A stretch of DNA of 64,000 nucleotides from Lachnospiraceae bacterium (GCA_009911175.1 QXWX01000021.1:1-64000); one strand, 5' to 3'; shown: positions 17,597 through 26,475, counted from the stretch's first letter. The notes: generated by a model not told the origin, from the sequence alone. Translations and numbers: made by a program.

Positions 17597-18048
17597 TTAT
17601 TGATAATTTAAAAAATTTCAGCTTGTATGAAAAGATGGATCCACTGTTTAAGGCTGCATTTGATTTCCTGCGCAGTCTGGAAGGGAGAGATCTTTCAGAA
17701 GGAAAATACTCCATTCTCAATGATGAGGTGTATGCAAATTTATTTTCCTATGATACGATGGAGCCAGAAAAATTAAAGTACGAATATCACAGGAAATATG
17801 CCGATATCCACTATATTCGAAAAGGGGAAGAATGCATTTATTGGAGCAGACCGGGAATACAGCAGCCAGATGATTACAATGCAGAAACAGATGTCGGTTT
17901 TCTTACAGATATATGCGGTACTGCAATTCCTGTAAGGGAAGGGGATGTTGTGGTTCTATTTCCGGAAGATGTACATAAGCCGAAGTGTATCCGGTTGGAT
18001 TCCTGCCGCGTAGAAAAGGTGGTTATTAAGGTGAGGCTGGAAGAGTAG
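17593..18048 (+). CDS. YhcH/YjgK/YiaL family protein (possible sugar anomerase)
   Basis: A 151-residue cupin-like protein of the DUF386 family, typical length. Conserved features are KYSILNDEVYANLFSYDT, the metal-site region YEYHRKYADIHYI, and FPEDVHKPKCI near the C-terminus. Members such as NanQ and YiaL accompany sugar-acid catabolism; NanQ acts on sialic acid anomers. Its ATG overlaps the aldolase stop, so it is translationally coupled and the last gene of the TRAP block. Role here is likely anomer interconversion or processing of the imported sugar acid. Confidence 0.87.
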   Translation: MIIDNLKNFSLYEKMDPLFKAAFDFLRSLEGRDLSEGKYSILNDEVYANLFSYDTMEPEKLKYEYHRKYADIHYIRKGEECIYWSRPGIQQPDDYNAETDVGFLTDICGTAIPVREGDVVVLFPEDVHKPKCIRLDSCRVEKVVIKVRLEE

Positions 18049-18084
18049 GGGCAGGATTTCCGCAGGTTTTGTATATGGGGAAGA

Positions 18085-18167
18085 TATAGTGAGCGCCAGA
18101 TAAATCTGTCGCTCGCTATATCGTGATGCGCGTAGCCGCATGAGGAATTATGCCGCTTTGCGGCTTC
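18085..18167. repeat. Dispersed repeat family B, left half
   Basis: TATAGTGAGCGCCAGATAAA and the next 16 bases (to 18120), then CGTAGCCGCATGAGGAATT, match the left part of the element at 46867-46993. The right part is absent. Confidence 0.7.
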
Positions 18168-18182
18168 AGCAGCAAACCGAAC

Positions 18183-18202
18183 CTACCGGCTTTAGCCGGT
18201 AG
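18183..18202. terminator. Hairpin between convergent genes
   Basis: A perfect 8-bp stem CTACCGGC-TTTA-GCCGGTAG lies between the ends of the TRAP operon and the leftward AAA gene. It lacks a strong T-run, so termination activity is only possible. Confidence 0.4.
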
Positions 18203-18241
18203 TAGTTCAGTTTACTACTTCCCTTTTCATTCAACATCCTT

Positions 18242-19816
18242 TCAGGCATCTTCAATGATACAAGTATGCCTGTGTCTATCTTTCCCCGCCCCTTTTTCAT
18301 AACTGATCCCCACCAGCAGAATCCGTCCCCCATACTCCGCAAGCGCCGCCGGATATCTCTTTTCTTTGATCTGCCCGATGGCACCCTTTGCGGATTGATT
18401 CCATTTCAGTTCAATGACAAGCGCAGGCATCGGCGATGCTTTCTTTGGAAAATAGACAATATCCGCATATCCATCCCCGGCCGGCAGTTCTTCAAATTTG
18501 AGATAATGATCTTTATAACTGAAATACGCCAGCTTGATCACACTGCGAAGTGCCTGTTCGTCATTATAGTAAAGAATTGCGGTTTCTTCTGCATGGATCT
18601 TCTGAATCTGCGCGGCAACAGCCTCCGCATTTTTATGGACGGTATCAAAAATGAGCTGTTCGCTTTCACGGATCCGCCGGATCGTATCATCCCGCTTCAC
18701 CTCACGGATCGCACGGGCAAATTCCAGCCGGATCTCCTCATTCGGAATATGCACCTGCTTCGATTCCTCATCATAGGCAAGATATCCCAGATGGATCAGC
18801 AGCGTGAGCACATCATCCCGGTTCTGAAAGGTGATCAGGTCATTGGAAAATCCGCTGGTATCCACCGGAACATCAATGCCGCCGAGCAGCTTTGCGATTG
18901 CCGCCGACAGGCCGTCAAAATCCAGACTGATATAGCCCATCAGATTTTTCGCGGCAGAGCTTTCGGTCCAGTAGGAATAAAATTTATTGCTTCGAATAGC
19001 TTTCATGACGGAATTTGGATTATAGACTGACCCTGCCGGATCGAGGGTATATCCGTCGTACCATTGCTTCATCAAGGAAAAATCCCGGTGATATTCTGCG
19101 CAGAGCTTTTGCACGTCGGCTTCCGTAAATCCTGCATATTCCGCAAATTCCATGGGGCAGACCATGGAATATTCCTGAAAATCGGAGATGGCGGACTGTG
19201 AACCGTCTTTTTTGACAGGCAGGATCCCGGTCATATATGCGGCGGCAAATATCCGGGCTGTGGTGCCGCTGCTCTTAAAGAGCGTGCGCAGAAATGCCAG
19301 ATACTGCTTCTGGACCTCGGGTGTTTCCCGGATGGGAGCATCCCACTCGTCAATGATCATAATGAATTTATTTCCCGTCAGTTCGGTGGCATTGATCAGG
19401 GTGGTGGAAAAGGATTCGTCCTTTTTTAAGTCTGGATAGGCATTGGAAAGCTCTTCTGTGACCTTGCGCCTGATAAAGGACGGAAGCTCCTCCTCTCCGG
19501 ACTCTCCCATAATATTCGTAATATCAAGATAGATCACATCAAACTGATTCCGATATTTCCGATCATTCTCCATATCATCCGCGGCAATCTCCAGGTCGTC
19601 AAAAAGCTCCGAAGAATCGCAGGTCTTATCGTAATACGCGCACAGCATCTGTGCGGCAAAAGATTTTCCAAAGCGGCGCGGCCTGCTGACACAGGTCAGC
19701 CTTCGGGGCGTATCGATGGTGCCGTTGATCAGATGGATCAGTCCACTTTTATCTACATAGATATCATTCCGGATACCGCGAAAGCCATGATTGCCGGGAT
19801 TCAGATAGGTTCCCAT
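18242..19816 (-). CDS. AAA-ATPase-like / PD-(D/E)XK nuclease domain protein
   Basis: A 524-residue protein of the AAA-ATPase-like plus DUF1703-type family. The N-terminal domain opens with NDIYVDKSGLIHLIN and has a P-loop variant SRPRRFGKSFAAQML and a Walker B-like KFIMIIDEWDAPI. The C-terminal domain has the PD-(D/E)XK pattern (YADIVYFP, then ALVIELKWN, with E and K catalytic positions). Such genes are many-copy in Lachnospiraceae and Bacteroidetes; function is unproven, mobile or defence roles have been suggested. ATG 19816 is preceded by GGAGGTGAGC. A paralogue lies at 40416. Oriented against its neighbours and flanked by family B repeats. Confidence 0.85.
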   Translation of the reverse strand: MGTYLNPGNHGFRGIRNDIYVDKSGLIHLINGTIDTPRRLTCVSRPRRFGKSFAAQMLCAYYDKTCDSSELFDDLEIAADDMENDRKYRNQFDVIYLDITNIMGESGEEELPSFIRRKVTEELSNAYPDLKKDESFSTTLINATELTGNKFIMIIDEWDAPIRETPEVQKQYLAFLRTLFKSSGTTARIFAAAYMTGILPVKKDGSQSAISDFQEYSMVCPMEFAEYAGFTEADVQKLCAEYHRDFSLMKQWYDGYTLDPAGSVYNPNSVMKAIRSNKFYSYWTESSAAKNLMGYISLDFDGLSAAIAKLLGGIDVPVDTSGFSNDLITFQNRDDVLTLLIHLGYLAYDEESKQVHIPNEEIRLEFARAIREVKRDDTIRRIRESEQLIFDTVHKNAEAVAAQIQKIHAEETAILYYNDEQALRSVIKLAYFSYKDHYLKFEELPAGDGYADIVYFPKKASPMPALVIELKWNQSAKGAIGQIKEKRYPAALAEYGGRILLVGISYEKGAGKDRHRHTCIIEDA

Positions 19817-19914
19817 GGGTGCTCACCTCCTGCTGACATTATAATATTTCCGCAGGGGTTCTGCAATATGAAAAATGAATCTCCAAACCCATCAGAAGTG
19901 TGCTAAAATAAATC

Positions 19915-19948
19915 TATACTGTGCGGCAGATTTCATCGGCCGTGAGCA
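19915..19948. repeat. Dispersed repeat family B, right-end fragment
   Basis: TATACTGTGCGGCAGATTTC then ATCGGCCGTGAGCA matches the right end of family B copies at 7804 and 46867. TATACT may double as a -10 box for the next gene. Confidence 0.55.
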
Positions 19949-19997
19949 CAACTAAAAACAAAGCTCTATACAGAGACTTCAGGAAAGGAATTTTACT

Positions 19998-20366
19998 ATG
20001 ATTGATTTTGAAAACGGCAGCTTCGTGAAGCTTATGAAAACGGATTCTGTAGGAAAAGGGATTGACCAGCTTTTGATTCCGGGAGAAACGATCATCGGAA
20101 GCTACAAGGGAATCCGCGATTCCGTCACATTTACCGACAAGCGTGTCATTGCGGTCAACGTACAGGGACTGACAGGGAAAAAGAAGGATTACACCTCGCT
20201 CCCCTATTCTAAGATACAGGCGTTTTCCGTAGAGACATCCGGCGTATTTGACATGGACAGCGAATTGGAGCTGTGGTTCAGCAGCATCGGGCTTGTCAAG
20301 TTTGAATTCAGCGGAGGCAGCGATATTGTAAAAATAGGACAGACCATAGCGGAATTTGTTTTATAG
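19998..20366 (+). CDS. Bacterial PH-domain protein
   Basis: A 122-residue single-domain protein. The pattern LIPGETIIGSYKGIRDSVTFTDKRVIAVN, then TSLPYSKIQAFSVETSG and LWFSS, is the beta-strand order of bacterial PH (YvbH/DUF1696-like) domains, usual length about 120-125. It has no signal or membrane helix. AGGAAAGG precedes the ATG. It stands alone between the AAA gene and a regulator, and its function is unknown; homologues can be stress-related. Confidence 0.8.
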   Translation: MIDFENGSFVKLMKTDSVGKGIDQLLIPGETIIGSYKGIRDSVTFTDKRVIAVNVQGLTGKKKDYTSLPYSKIQAFSVETSGVFDMDSELELWFSSIGLVKFEFSGGSDIVKIGQTIAEFVL

Positions 20367-20460
20367 TAGGAAAGAATGAGCCTATTTTTAAAGAAAATTT
20401 AGTATATATCCGAAAAAAAGGTATGTTTTCCGGGTATTTACTTGAAAAAGAGGTGATGTT

Positions 20461-20511
20461 ATGCTGTACTCCTATGCTCAATGTATGGAACGATATAGGA
20501 ATGATCATTAA
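20461..20511 (+). pseudogene. Possible 5' remnant of an AbiEi/DUF6088-like gene
   Basis: A 16-codon frame with a good AAGAGGTGATG site begins MLYSYAQCMERYRNDH and stops. This resembles the start of AbiEi/DUF6088-type antitoxins (M-YSYA-CMEKYG-DY-I). The rest of such a gene is absent. It could instead be a leader peptide for the AraC gene 45 bp downstream. Confidence 0.3.
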
Positions 20512-20555
20512 GGAACTGACCATGAACAAAACAACCCGACAGGAGGCAAATAAAA

Positions 20556-21467
20556 ATGGACACATCAGCTTTTGAGAAAAACCTGCGGGAGAATGTAGAG
20601 TATGACCACACAGATATCCCGATCTACATCCGTACCTACGATCTGAGCGTATTTCCGGATATGCGCGTGGCCTGCCACTGGCACGATGACCTGGAGCTGA
20701 TCTATATCTGGAAGGGGAGGATGCGCTACTGCATCAACGACAGCCATGTCGTGTTAAAAGAAAATGATACCCTGCTGGTAAATGTGCGCCGGCTCCACTA
20801 CGGCTATTCCTATGCGGAAAAGGAATGCCGGTTTTCGTGTGTCCGGTTCCATCCGTCCCTGTTTGCCGGGAACCGGCATCTCCGCGAAAAATACATGGAT
20901 CCCATCCTGGACAATGCAGCTTTGGAATACGTGCATTTTCATTCCGCGCAGACCTATGGCCGGGAGATCGCGGAACTGATCAAGCAGATCGTAAGCTGCA
21001 AGGCCGCCGCGGAAACGGCCTACGAAATGGAGGTGGTCGCTGTCATGCATATCCTGTGGTGCAGGCTCCTGCGGTATCGGGAGCTGTTCCCGGATCAGCC
21101 AGGCAAAGCGTCCGGCAGTCCGAGCCATGACAACGGCGGCCTGGAGATCCAGAAGCAGATGATGACGTTTGTTTACCAGCATTTTGGCGAAAATATATCC
21201 ATTGAGGACATCGCCGTTTCCGCCCAGGTAAACCAGGACAGGTGCCGGCGCATTTTCAAGCAGTGCCTTCAGCAGACGCCGGTCCAGTTTTTAAATGCAT
21301 ACCGGCTGGAGGTCAGCGGAAATCTTCTGCGGGACACGGACCAGAGCGTCACGGAGATCGCCGAGCGCTGCGGCTACCGCCACAAAAGCCATTTTGCAAA
21401 GGCATTTTCAAGGTGCTACGGCTGCACGCCAAGGGAATACCGGAAGAAATATCAGGGAACAACATAA
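20556..21467 (+). CDS. AraC-family transcriptional regulator with cupin sensor domain
   Basis: A 303-residue regulator. The N-terminal 150 residues form an AraC-type cupin (CHWHDDLELIYIWKGRM, then LLVNVRRLHYGYS). The C-terminal 100 residues carry two helix-turn-helix units: ENISIEDIAVSAQVNQDRCRRIFKQ and VTEIAERCGYRHKSHFAKAFSRCYGCTPREYRK. Such proteins usually sense a sugar or small metabolite and act on adjacent genes. AGGAGGC precedes the ATG. The neighbouring ABC exporter has its own phased operator of a different type, so its target is unclear. Confidence 0.9.
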   Translation: MDTSAFEKNLRENVEYDHTDIPIYIRTYDLSVFPDMRVACHWHDDLELIYIWKGRMRYCINDSHVVLKENDTLLVNVRRLHYGYSYAEKECRFSCVRFHPSLFAGNRHLREKYMDPILDNAALEYVHFHSAQTYGREIAELIKQIVSCKAAAETAYEMEVVAVMHILWCRLLRYRELFPDQPGKASGSPSHDNGGLEIQKQMMTFVYQHFGENISIEDIAVSAQVNQDRCRRIFKQCLQQTPVQFLNAYRLEVSGNLLRDTDQSVTEIAERCGYRHKSHFAKAFSRCYGCTPREYRKKYQGTT

Positions 21468-21501
21468 CGCGTACTTCTGACGCAGGGGTTGATGTGATCT
21501 G

Positions 21502-21660
21502 GTATAACCCACGATAATTATCCACACCTTTCGCTTGTCTAAATTTCCATCTGCCGCGTCAGCTTCAATCGACGATGCTACCGGCATCGCCTCATTCAGC
21601 TTCCTTGCACATGGAAATTTATCCTGCGCGTAAGGTAGTGGTAATTATTGTGGGTTATAC
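21502..21660. repeat. Dispersed palindromic repeat family A, complete copy
   Basis: A 159-bp element with long imperfect terminal inverted repeats: GTATAACCCACGATAATTAT at the left and its near-complement ending GTGGGTTATAC at the right. Inside, CTTGTCTAAATTTCCAT faces ATGGAAATTTATCCTGCGC, forming a second nested stem, with a loop GACGATGCTACCGGCATCGCC. The whole could fold into one hairpin. It fills most of the gap 21468-21795. Confidence 0.8.
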
Positions 21661-21681
21661 TAGTTTGAATCATCACAGGAT

Positions 21682-21725
21682 CGTGACATTGCTGTGAGTG
21701 GATTGTGACATTTTCCTGTTATACT
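21682..21725 (+). promoter_or_regulatory. 11-bp-phased operator and promoter of ABC exporter 2
   Basis: Half-sites CGTGACATT (21682), TGTGAG (21693) and TGTGACATT (21704) repeat every 11 bp, the pattern bound by OmpR-family dimers. TATACT (21720-21725) is a -10 box 16 bases after the start of the last half-site, with no matching -35 box. The same half-site to -10 distance occurs at 2586/2602. Confidence 0.6.
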
Positions 21726-21795
21726 GAACATGTGCTCAAAAAATTCCTAACTGTACGGTTGGAAAAATCTGATATGATTCAGGAGGAAACAATTC

Positions 21796-22617
21796 ATGAG
21801 ACCCATTGTTTTAAAGGCCCGGGGCCTGAAAAAATATTATCGTTCAGGGGAAAATGTAACAAAAGCGCTGGACGGCATCGACATGGATATCTCTTACGGG
21901 GAATTTGCCGCCATTGTCGGCACTTCCGGAAGCGGAAAATCCACGCTGCTCCACATGCTGGGCGGTCTGGACAGTCCCACCGAGGGTACGGTTCAGGTAG
22001 GAGATAAGGAATTGACCAGTATGAATGATGAAGAGCTGGCGGTCTTCCGCAGGCGCAGCATCGGCTTTGTGTTTCAGCAGTACAATCTGGTGCAGACGCT
22101 GAATGTCCGGGAAAATATAGTTCTTCCGGTACTGCTGGATGGAGGAACGATCGATGAAGACTATTGCCGGGAGATCGTAACGCTTTTAAAGATTGATGAA
22201 AAGCTGGAGCAGTTTCCCAATCAGCTCTCCGGCGGGCAGCAGCAGAGGGTGGCGATCGCCCGGGCGCTTGCCGGCAAGCCGTCCATCGTGCTGGCAGACG
22301 AGCCGACAGGAAACTTGGACAGCAGGACCAGCCAGGACGTGATGGCATTTCTCAAGGCCGGCAACCAGCGGTTTCAGCAGACCATGGTGATGATCACCCA
22401 CAACCCGGAGATCGCCCAGATGGCGGACCGCATCATCCGTATTGAGGACGGCCGGATCAAGTCCGGCGGAGCAGGACAATGGGGATCCAGCAGGATTGGT
22501 TCCATCGGAGCAGAGCAGCCGGAACCCGCGCGGATCAGCAGACAGCCGGAACCGGCCGGATCAGCCCGACCCAGCAGCGGAAAGGAGGCTCACACCCATG
22601 TTTCAGGTGAGAAATAA
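21796..22617 (+). CDS. ABC transporter ATPase (MacB/BceA-like), C-terminally extended
   Basis: A 273-residue ATPase with Walker A (GTSGSGKST), Q-loop (FQQYNLV), signature [15 protein letters not shown], Walker B (IVLADEP) and switch region MITHN. The core of about 225 residues matches the paralogue at 2731. After RIEDGRI there is a unique Gly/Ser/Pro/Glu-rich tail of about 45 residues with the repeated pattern QPEPA. AGGAGG precedes ATG 21796. The 3' end overlaps the permease gene by 20 bp, so the pair is coupled. No two-component genes adjoin it, so control by the system at 520-2488 is plausible. Confidence 0.92.
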   Translation: MRPIVLKARGLKKYYRSGENVTKALDGIDMDISYGEFAAIVGTSGSGKSTLLHMLGGLDSPTEGTVQVGDKELTSMNDEELAVFRRRSIGFVFQQYNLVQTLNVRENIVLPVLLDGGTIDEDYCREIVTLLKIDEKLEQFPNQLSGGQQQRVAIARALAGKPSIVLADEPTGNLDSRTSQDVMAFLKAGNQRFQQTMVMITHNPEIAQMADRIIRIEDGRIKSGGAGQWGSSRIGSIGAEQPEPARISRQPEPAGSARPSSGKEAHTHVSGEK

Positions 22618-25219
22618 AGAGGTCATCCGCCTGCTCACAGGCCGGCAGATGAAGAAGAACCGGCAGAGAAATGCCATTGCCATCGGAGCCATCATCCTGA
22701 CCTCCATCCTGTTTTCCGCGCTGTTTACGGTGAGCGGCGGGATTCTGGAAGTGGCGCGGCAGAGCATGATGCGCGCATCCGGAAGCTCGGCGCAGGCTGT
22801 GATCAAGTTTTTGTCCATGCCGGAATATGAGAATGTGAAAGCAGCCGGAGGATACGAGAAGATCGGATATTCCATCGTGACCGGGACCGGGGCGCACGAA
22901 AGCCTTCAAAAGCTCTATACGGAGGTCCGGTACGGGGAAACGTATTCGGCTCAGTCATTCCGATCATTTCCCACAGAGGGAAGGATGCCGGAAGAGAAAA
23001 TGGAGATCGCCGTCCCCCGCCTTGTCCTGGACGCGATGGGGCTTCCGGATCGGCCTGGAAGCCGGATCGTATTTCCAATCATGGTTGACGGGACACTGCG
23101 CGAAGATACCTTTACCCTGTGCGGCGTCTGGGACGGGGATCCGGTTGCGCCCGCACAGCAGGTATGGGTATCGAAAGCCTACAGTGAGGAGATCGCGCCG
23201 ACGCGGATGACCAGCTTTGGAGAGGGCATGCCTTATGAGGGAACGGTCATGGCGGACATTGATTTTTCCAATACCTGGAACCTCCAGGGAAAATGGGCAA
23301 ATCTGATCGCGCGGGCCGGACTGCCGGAGGATACCCCGGGCGGGATCAACCCGGCATATTCGTCACTCAGCGTCGATCTCTACACGATCCTGACCATAGT
23401 CATCCTTCTGGCGGTCATCCTGGTTTCCGGCTACCTGATCATTTACAATATTTTTTATATTTCCGTCACCCAGGATATCCAGTATTACGGCCTGCTGAAA
23501 ACCATCGGGGCTTCCGGAAAGCAATTGCGCCGGATCGTTCTGCGGCAGGCAATGGGCCTGTCCGCCGTCGGGATCCCCGCAGGGCTTCTGGCAGGATACG
23601 CCGTGGGATATCAGCTCCTTCCATACGTAGTGATGCTGTTCCTGCAGACCTATGAATTTGAGGATTATACGATATCTCCGGCAGTGCTGGCCGGGGCGGC
23701 GCTGTTCAGCCTGCTGACGGTGTATATCAGCTTCCGTTCGCCGGGACGGATTGCGGCATCCGTTTCCCCTGTGGAAGCGGTGCGCTATACCGGCGAGACC
23801 CAACAGAAGGGCGCGCCGGGGCGATGCCGGAAAAGCATATGGCAGTGTGTGGAAGCACATCGAAGCATCCTGTGGAAACGGAAAGCGCATATAAAAATGA
23901 TGCGGAAGAAAAAAACAAGTACATTGGGATTCGGAAAATCCGCAAAGCAAAAGAATGCGCCTGCGATCCTTGCCCTCCGGAACCTGCGCCGTGACGGAAA
24001 AAAAGCGGTGCTGGTGATCCTGTCCCTCTTTTTAAGCATGACTCTTTTAAATACCACATACACCATCATCAGCGGATTTGACCTGGAGCAGTATGTGGAA
24101 ACACAGACCAACGGTGATTTTGAGGTGACGGACTGGACGGTGGCCATGGCCGGACAATATGACAAGAACCTGGAAGGGATCGACAGCGGATTTGAAGAAG
24201 CAGTGAGCCGGCTTCAGGGGCTGACCCGGTTTGAAAAGGTCTATTGCGAGCTTGGACAGGCGGATCTTTCGGAGCACGCTCTGGAGCGCCTGGCCTGGGA
24301 AAACGAGCAGGGAAATGAATATACGGATATGTGCGACCTGGAAAGAGGACAGGAGCCGCTGTATGCTTACGCGGCTACGGGAACGCTGGTGGAGCATGCG
24401 GTATATACGGATGGAGAATTTGACGCGGAAAAATGGGCCCAGGGGACATACGTAGTCTATTGCGACGGCGCGCCCTGGTGGGGCGTGAAGCCGGAGATGC
24501 TGTATCAGCCCGGAGACAGGATCACTCTGGAGGGAAAGGAAGGGCAGAAAAAGGAATATACGGTGATGGCGGTCGGAGAGCTGCCCTCCACACTGACCGC
24601 GCGTATGGCTATCAGCATCGGGATCAACGTGATCCTGCCGGAGCAGGAATTTGCGGAGCTGTACGGTGAGAAACAGCCCTTAAGCGTGGTCTATGATGTG
24701 GAAAAATCTCATCGGGATGAGGCAGAAAAAATCACGGCGAAATGGATGGAAGACTCTGGCATGGTCTGCATTTCCTTTGAAACGCTGAAGGAAGAATTTC
24801 AGAAAACGAAGCAGGTGTTTACCATGATCGGCGGAAGCCTGAGCCTGGTCCTTGGGGCGATCGGGATCCTGAACTTTATCAATATCATGGTCACAGGAAT
24901 TCTCACAAGACAAAAGGAGCTTGCCATGCTCAGCGCCGTGGGCATGGGCGGCAGGCAGATGAAGCGGATGCTGATCTGGGAGAGTGCGGCATACATCGGC
25001 AGCGCGTCGGTCCTGGCCGTCACGGCAGGCAATCTGCTGAGCTGGCTCATCTGTCAGGATGTGGTGATCCGGAATCAGTGGGCGTTTGCGTATCACTTTA
25101 CGGTTGTTCCGGTGGCGGTGTGCCTGCCGCTCCTGTTGCTGGCAGCTTCGGCGGTGCCGCTGGTGTTCTATAAAAAACTGTGTGCGGGGAGCGTGGTGGA
25201 AAGGCTGCGGTATTGCTGA
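22598..25219 (+). CDS. ABC transporter permease with two FtsX domains
   Basis: An 873-residue permease partnering the ATPase at 21796. Topology matches the 3411 gene: a helix near the N-terminus (AIAIGAIILTSILFSALFTV), an extracytoplasmic domain, three helices with LLKTIGASGKQLRRIV (FtsX turn), a linker of about 60 charged residues, then a second helix, extracytoplasmic domain and three helices with GILTRQKELAMLSAVGMGGRQ. ATG 22598 follows AAAGGAGGCT inside the ATPase gene. Likely exports or senses a peptide or lipid-linked antibiotic. The family C fragment at 25222 follows directly. Confidence 0.9.
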   Translation: MFQVRNKEVIRLLTGRQMKKNRQRNAIAIGAIILTSILFSALFTVSGGILEVARQSMMRASGSSAQAVIKFLSMPEYENVKAAGGYEKIGYSIVTGTGAHESLQKLYTEVRYGETYSAQSFRSFPTEGRMPEEKMEIAVPRLVLDAMGLPDRPGSRIVFPIMVDGTLREDTFTLCGVWDGDPVAPAQQVWVSKAYSEEIAPTRMTSFGEGMPYEGTVMADIDFSNTWNLQGKWANLIARAGLPEDTPGGINPAYSSLSVDLYTILTIVILLAVILVSGYLIIYNIFYISVTQDIQYYGLLKTIGASGKQLRRIVLRQAMGLSAVGIPAGLLAGYAVGYQLLPYVVMLFLQTYEFEDYTISPAVLAGAALFSLLTVYISFRSPGRIAASVSPVEAVRYTGETQQKGAPGRCRKSIWQCVEAHRSILWKRKAHIKMMRKKKTSTLGFGKSAKQKNAPAILALRNLRRDGKKAVLVILSLFLSMTLLNTTYTIISGFDLEQYVETQTNGDFEVTDWTVAMAGQYDKNLEGIDSGFEEAVSRLQGLTRFEKVYCELGQADLSEHALERLAWENEQGNEYTDMCDLERGQEPLYAYAATGTLVEHAVYTDGEFDAEKWAQGTYVVYCDGAPWWGVKPEMLYQPGDRITLEGKEGQKKEYTVMAVGELPSTLTARMAISIGINVILPEQEFAELYGEKQPLSVVYDVEKSHRDEAEKITAKWMEDSGMVCISFETLKEEFQKTKQVFTMIGGSLSLVLGAIGILNFINIMVTGILTRQKELAMLSAVGMGGRQMKRMLIWESAAYIGSASVLAVTAGNLLSWLICQDVVIRNQWAFAYHFTVVPVAVCLPLLLLAASAVPLVFYKKLCAGSVVERLRYC

Positions 25220-25221
25220 GG

Positions 25222-25266
25222 GGCCGGATGCCTTGCGGTAAAGTGCGAGGCGTCGTGAACAGTAAC
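25222..25266. repeat. Dispersed repeat family C, right-end fragment
   Basis: GGCCGGATGCCTTGCGGTAA through GTGAACAGTAAC resembles the right end of the complete family C element (35586-35630). Confidence 0.55.
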
Positions 25267-25306
25267 TAAGAATCTGCAAAGAAATAAAAAAACTGATAAA
25301 AAAAGA

Positions 25307-25334
25307 TTAAAAAAGTCGAAAAATCTGTTATAAT
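25307..25334 (+). promoter_or_regulatory. Probable promoter of the Mrp-like operon
   Basis: TATAAT at 25329-25334 follows an A-rich stretch, with TTAAAA at 25307-25312 as a weak -35 (16-bp spacer). The first operon gene starts 79 bp downstream. Confidence 0.5.
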
Positions 25335-25412
25335 AGACAATAGCGTTTTGAAAACTACGCGGACATCGGCGCAAATGCGGCGCCGATGCTGCTGCGCAAG
25401 GGAGAGAAGATC

Positions 25413-25880
25413 ATGCTGTTGTTATTTTTTGGTGTATGGATCATATTCAACGGGACAATTACTGCGGAGATTGCCGTGATCGGCGCAGTGATTGTCCTTT
25501 TCATGTTTGCGTTTATCTGCAGGTTTATGGATTATAGCCTGAGACAGGAGTTTCTTCTATATAAAAGAAGCGTCTGCCTTCTGCGCTATATCCTTGTGCT
25601 GATCATGGAGATCATCAAAGCGAATATGGCGGTCACCCGTCTGATCACGTCGAGCAGCGAGGTGGTGGAGCCGGTGATGGTGCGTGTCCATACGAATCTG
25701 AAATCCAAATTCTGCAGGGTGCTACTGGCCAATTCCATCACCCTGACGCCGGGGACGATCACGGTGTCGATGGATGAGGAAGAGTGCGTGGTACATTGCC
25801 TGGACAAGTCCCTCTCGGAGGGGATGGGGGATTCCGTGTTTGTGAAAATGCTGGAGAAGCTGGAAAGGATTGGTGAGTGA
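25413..25880 (+). CDS. mnhE: Mrp-type cation antiporter subunit E
   Basis: A 155-residue membrane protein of the MnhE/MrpE family. Two N-terminal helices (LLLFFGVWIIFNGTI, then VIGAVIVLFMFAFIC), LVLIMEIIKANMAVTRLI, and the C-terminal soluble part with LLANSITLTPGTITV, the family hallmark. ATG 25413 follows GGGAGAGAAG and is preferred over an upstream ATG at 25386. First gene of the ten-gene operon; subunit E helps assemble the membrane complex. Confidence 0.9.
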   Translation: MLLLFFGVWIIFNGTITAEIAVIGAVIVLFMFAFICRFMDYSLRQEFLLYKRSVCLLRYILVLIMEIIKANMAVTRLITSSSEVVEPVMVRVHTNLKSKFCRVLLANSITLTPGTITVSMDEEECVVHCLDKSLSEGMGDSVFVKMLEKLERIGE

Positions 25881-25881
25881 T

Positions 25882-26475
25882 ATGCGGATCATATTGGAAC
25901 ATTCGTGGATCTTTATCTCCATTTTCCTGTTTCTTGCGATCCTTCTGCTTTTGTGTCTGATCCGCGCCATCAAAGGGCCGACCATTGCCGACCGGGTGGT
26001 GGCGGTGAATATGATGGGAACCATTGTCATGGTGGTGATCGCCATGCTTGCCGTGTACATGGGAGAAGGATACCTTCTGGATATCTGCCTGATCTATGCC
26101 ATGATCAGCTTTCTTGCGGTGGTGGTGCTGACCAAGGTGTACAGCGGCGTGCATCTGGAGAAGCTGGCCAAGCACAGGAAACTGAAGCAGGGCGAAAAAG
26201 CCGGGCAGACTGAAAACACCCGTGAGAGTGAATCCGGCAGAAAGCAGGCTGAAAACATCCCTGAGAGTGAATCAGGGAGAGGACAGACTGTGCAGATCCA
26301 GGAGGGAGAATATGAGGGAAATCCGGCAGAAAACATCCAGGAAGAAACAACGAAGATGCAAGGAACACTGGCGAAAATGAACCGGACTGGTGAAGCAGAA
26401 ACAGCAGAAAAAGCAAGCGGGGAAAAGCAGCAGATAGCTGGCAGTATAACCCCGGAAAGGAGTGTCTGGCTATGA
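25882..26475 (+). CDS. mnhF: Mrp-type cation antiporter subunit F with long C-terminal tail
   Basis: A 197-residue protein. The first 90 residues are a typical MnhF: three helices with IRAIKGPTIADRVVAVNMMG and LDICLIYAMISFLAVVVL. Usual family length is about 90-95. Residues from about 95 form a hydrophilic Glu/Gln/Ser-rich tail with imperfect repeats (RESESGRKQAENIPESESGR), not seen in the family. It starts 1 bp after the mnhE stop and overlaps mnhG by 4 bp. The tail has no stop or frameshift, so it is probably translated. Confidence 0.87.
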   Translation: MRIILEHSWIFISIFLFLAILLLLCLIRAIKGPTIADRVVAVNMMGTIVMVVIAMLAVYMGEGYLLDICLIYAMISFLAVVVLTKVYSGVHLEKLAKHRKLKQGEKAGQTENTRESESGRKQAENIPESESGRGQTVQIQEGEYEGNPAENIQEETTKMQGTLAKMNRTGEAETAEKASGEKQQIAGSITPERSVWL

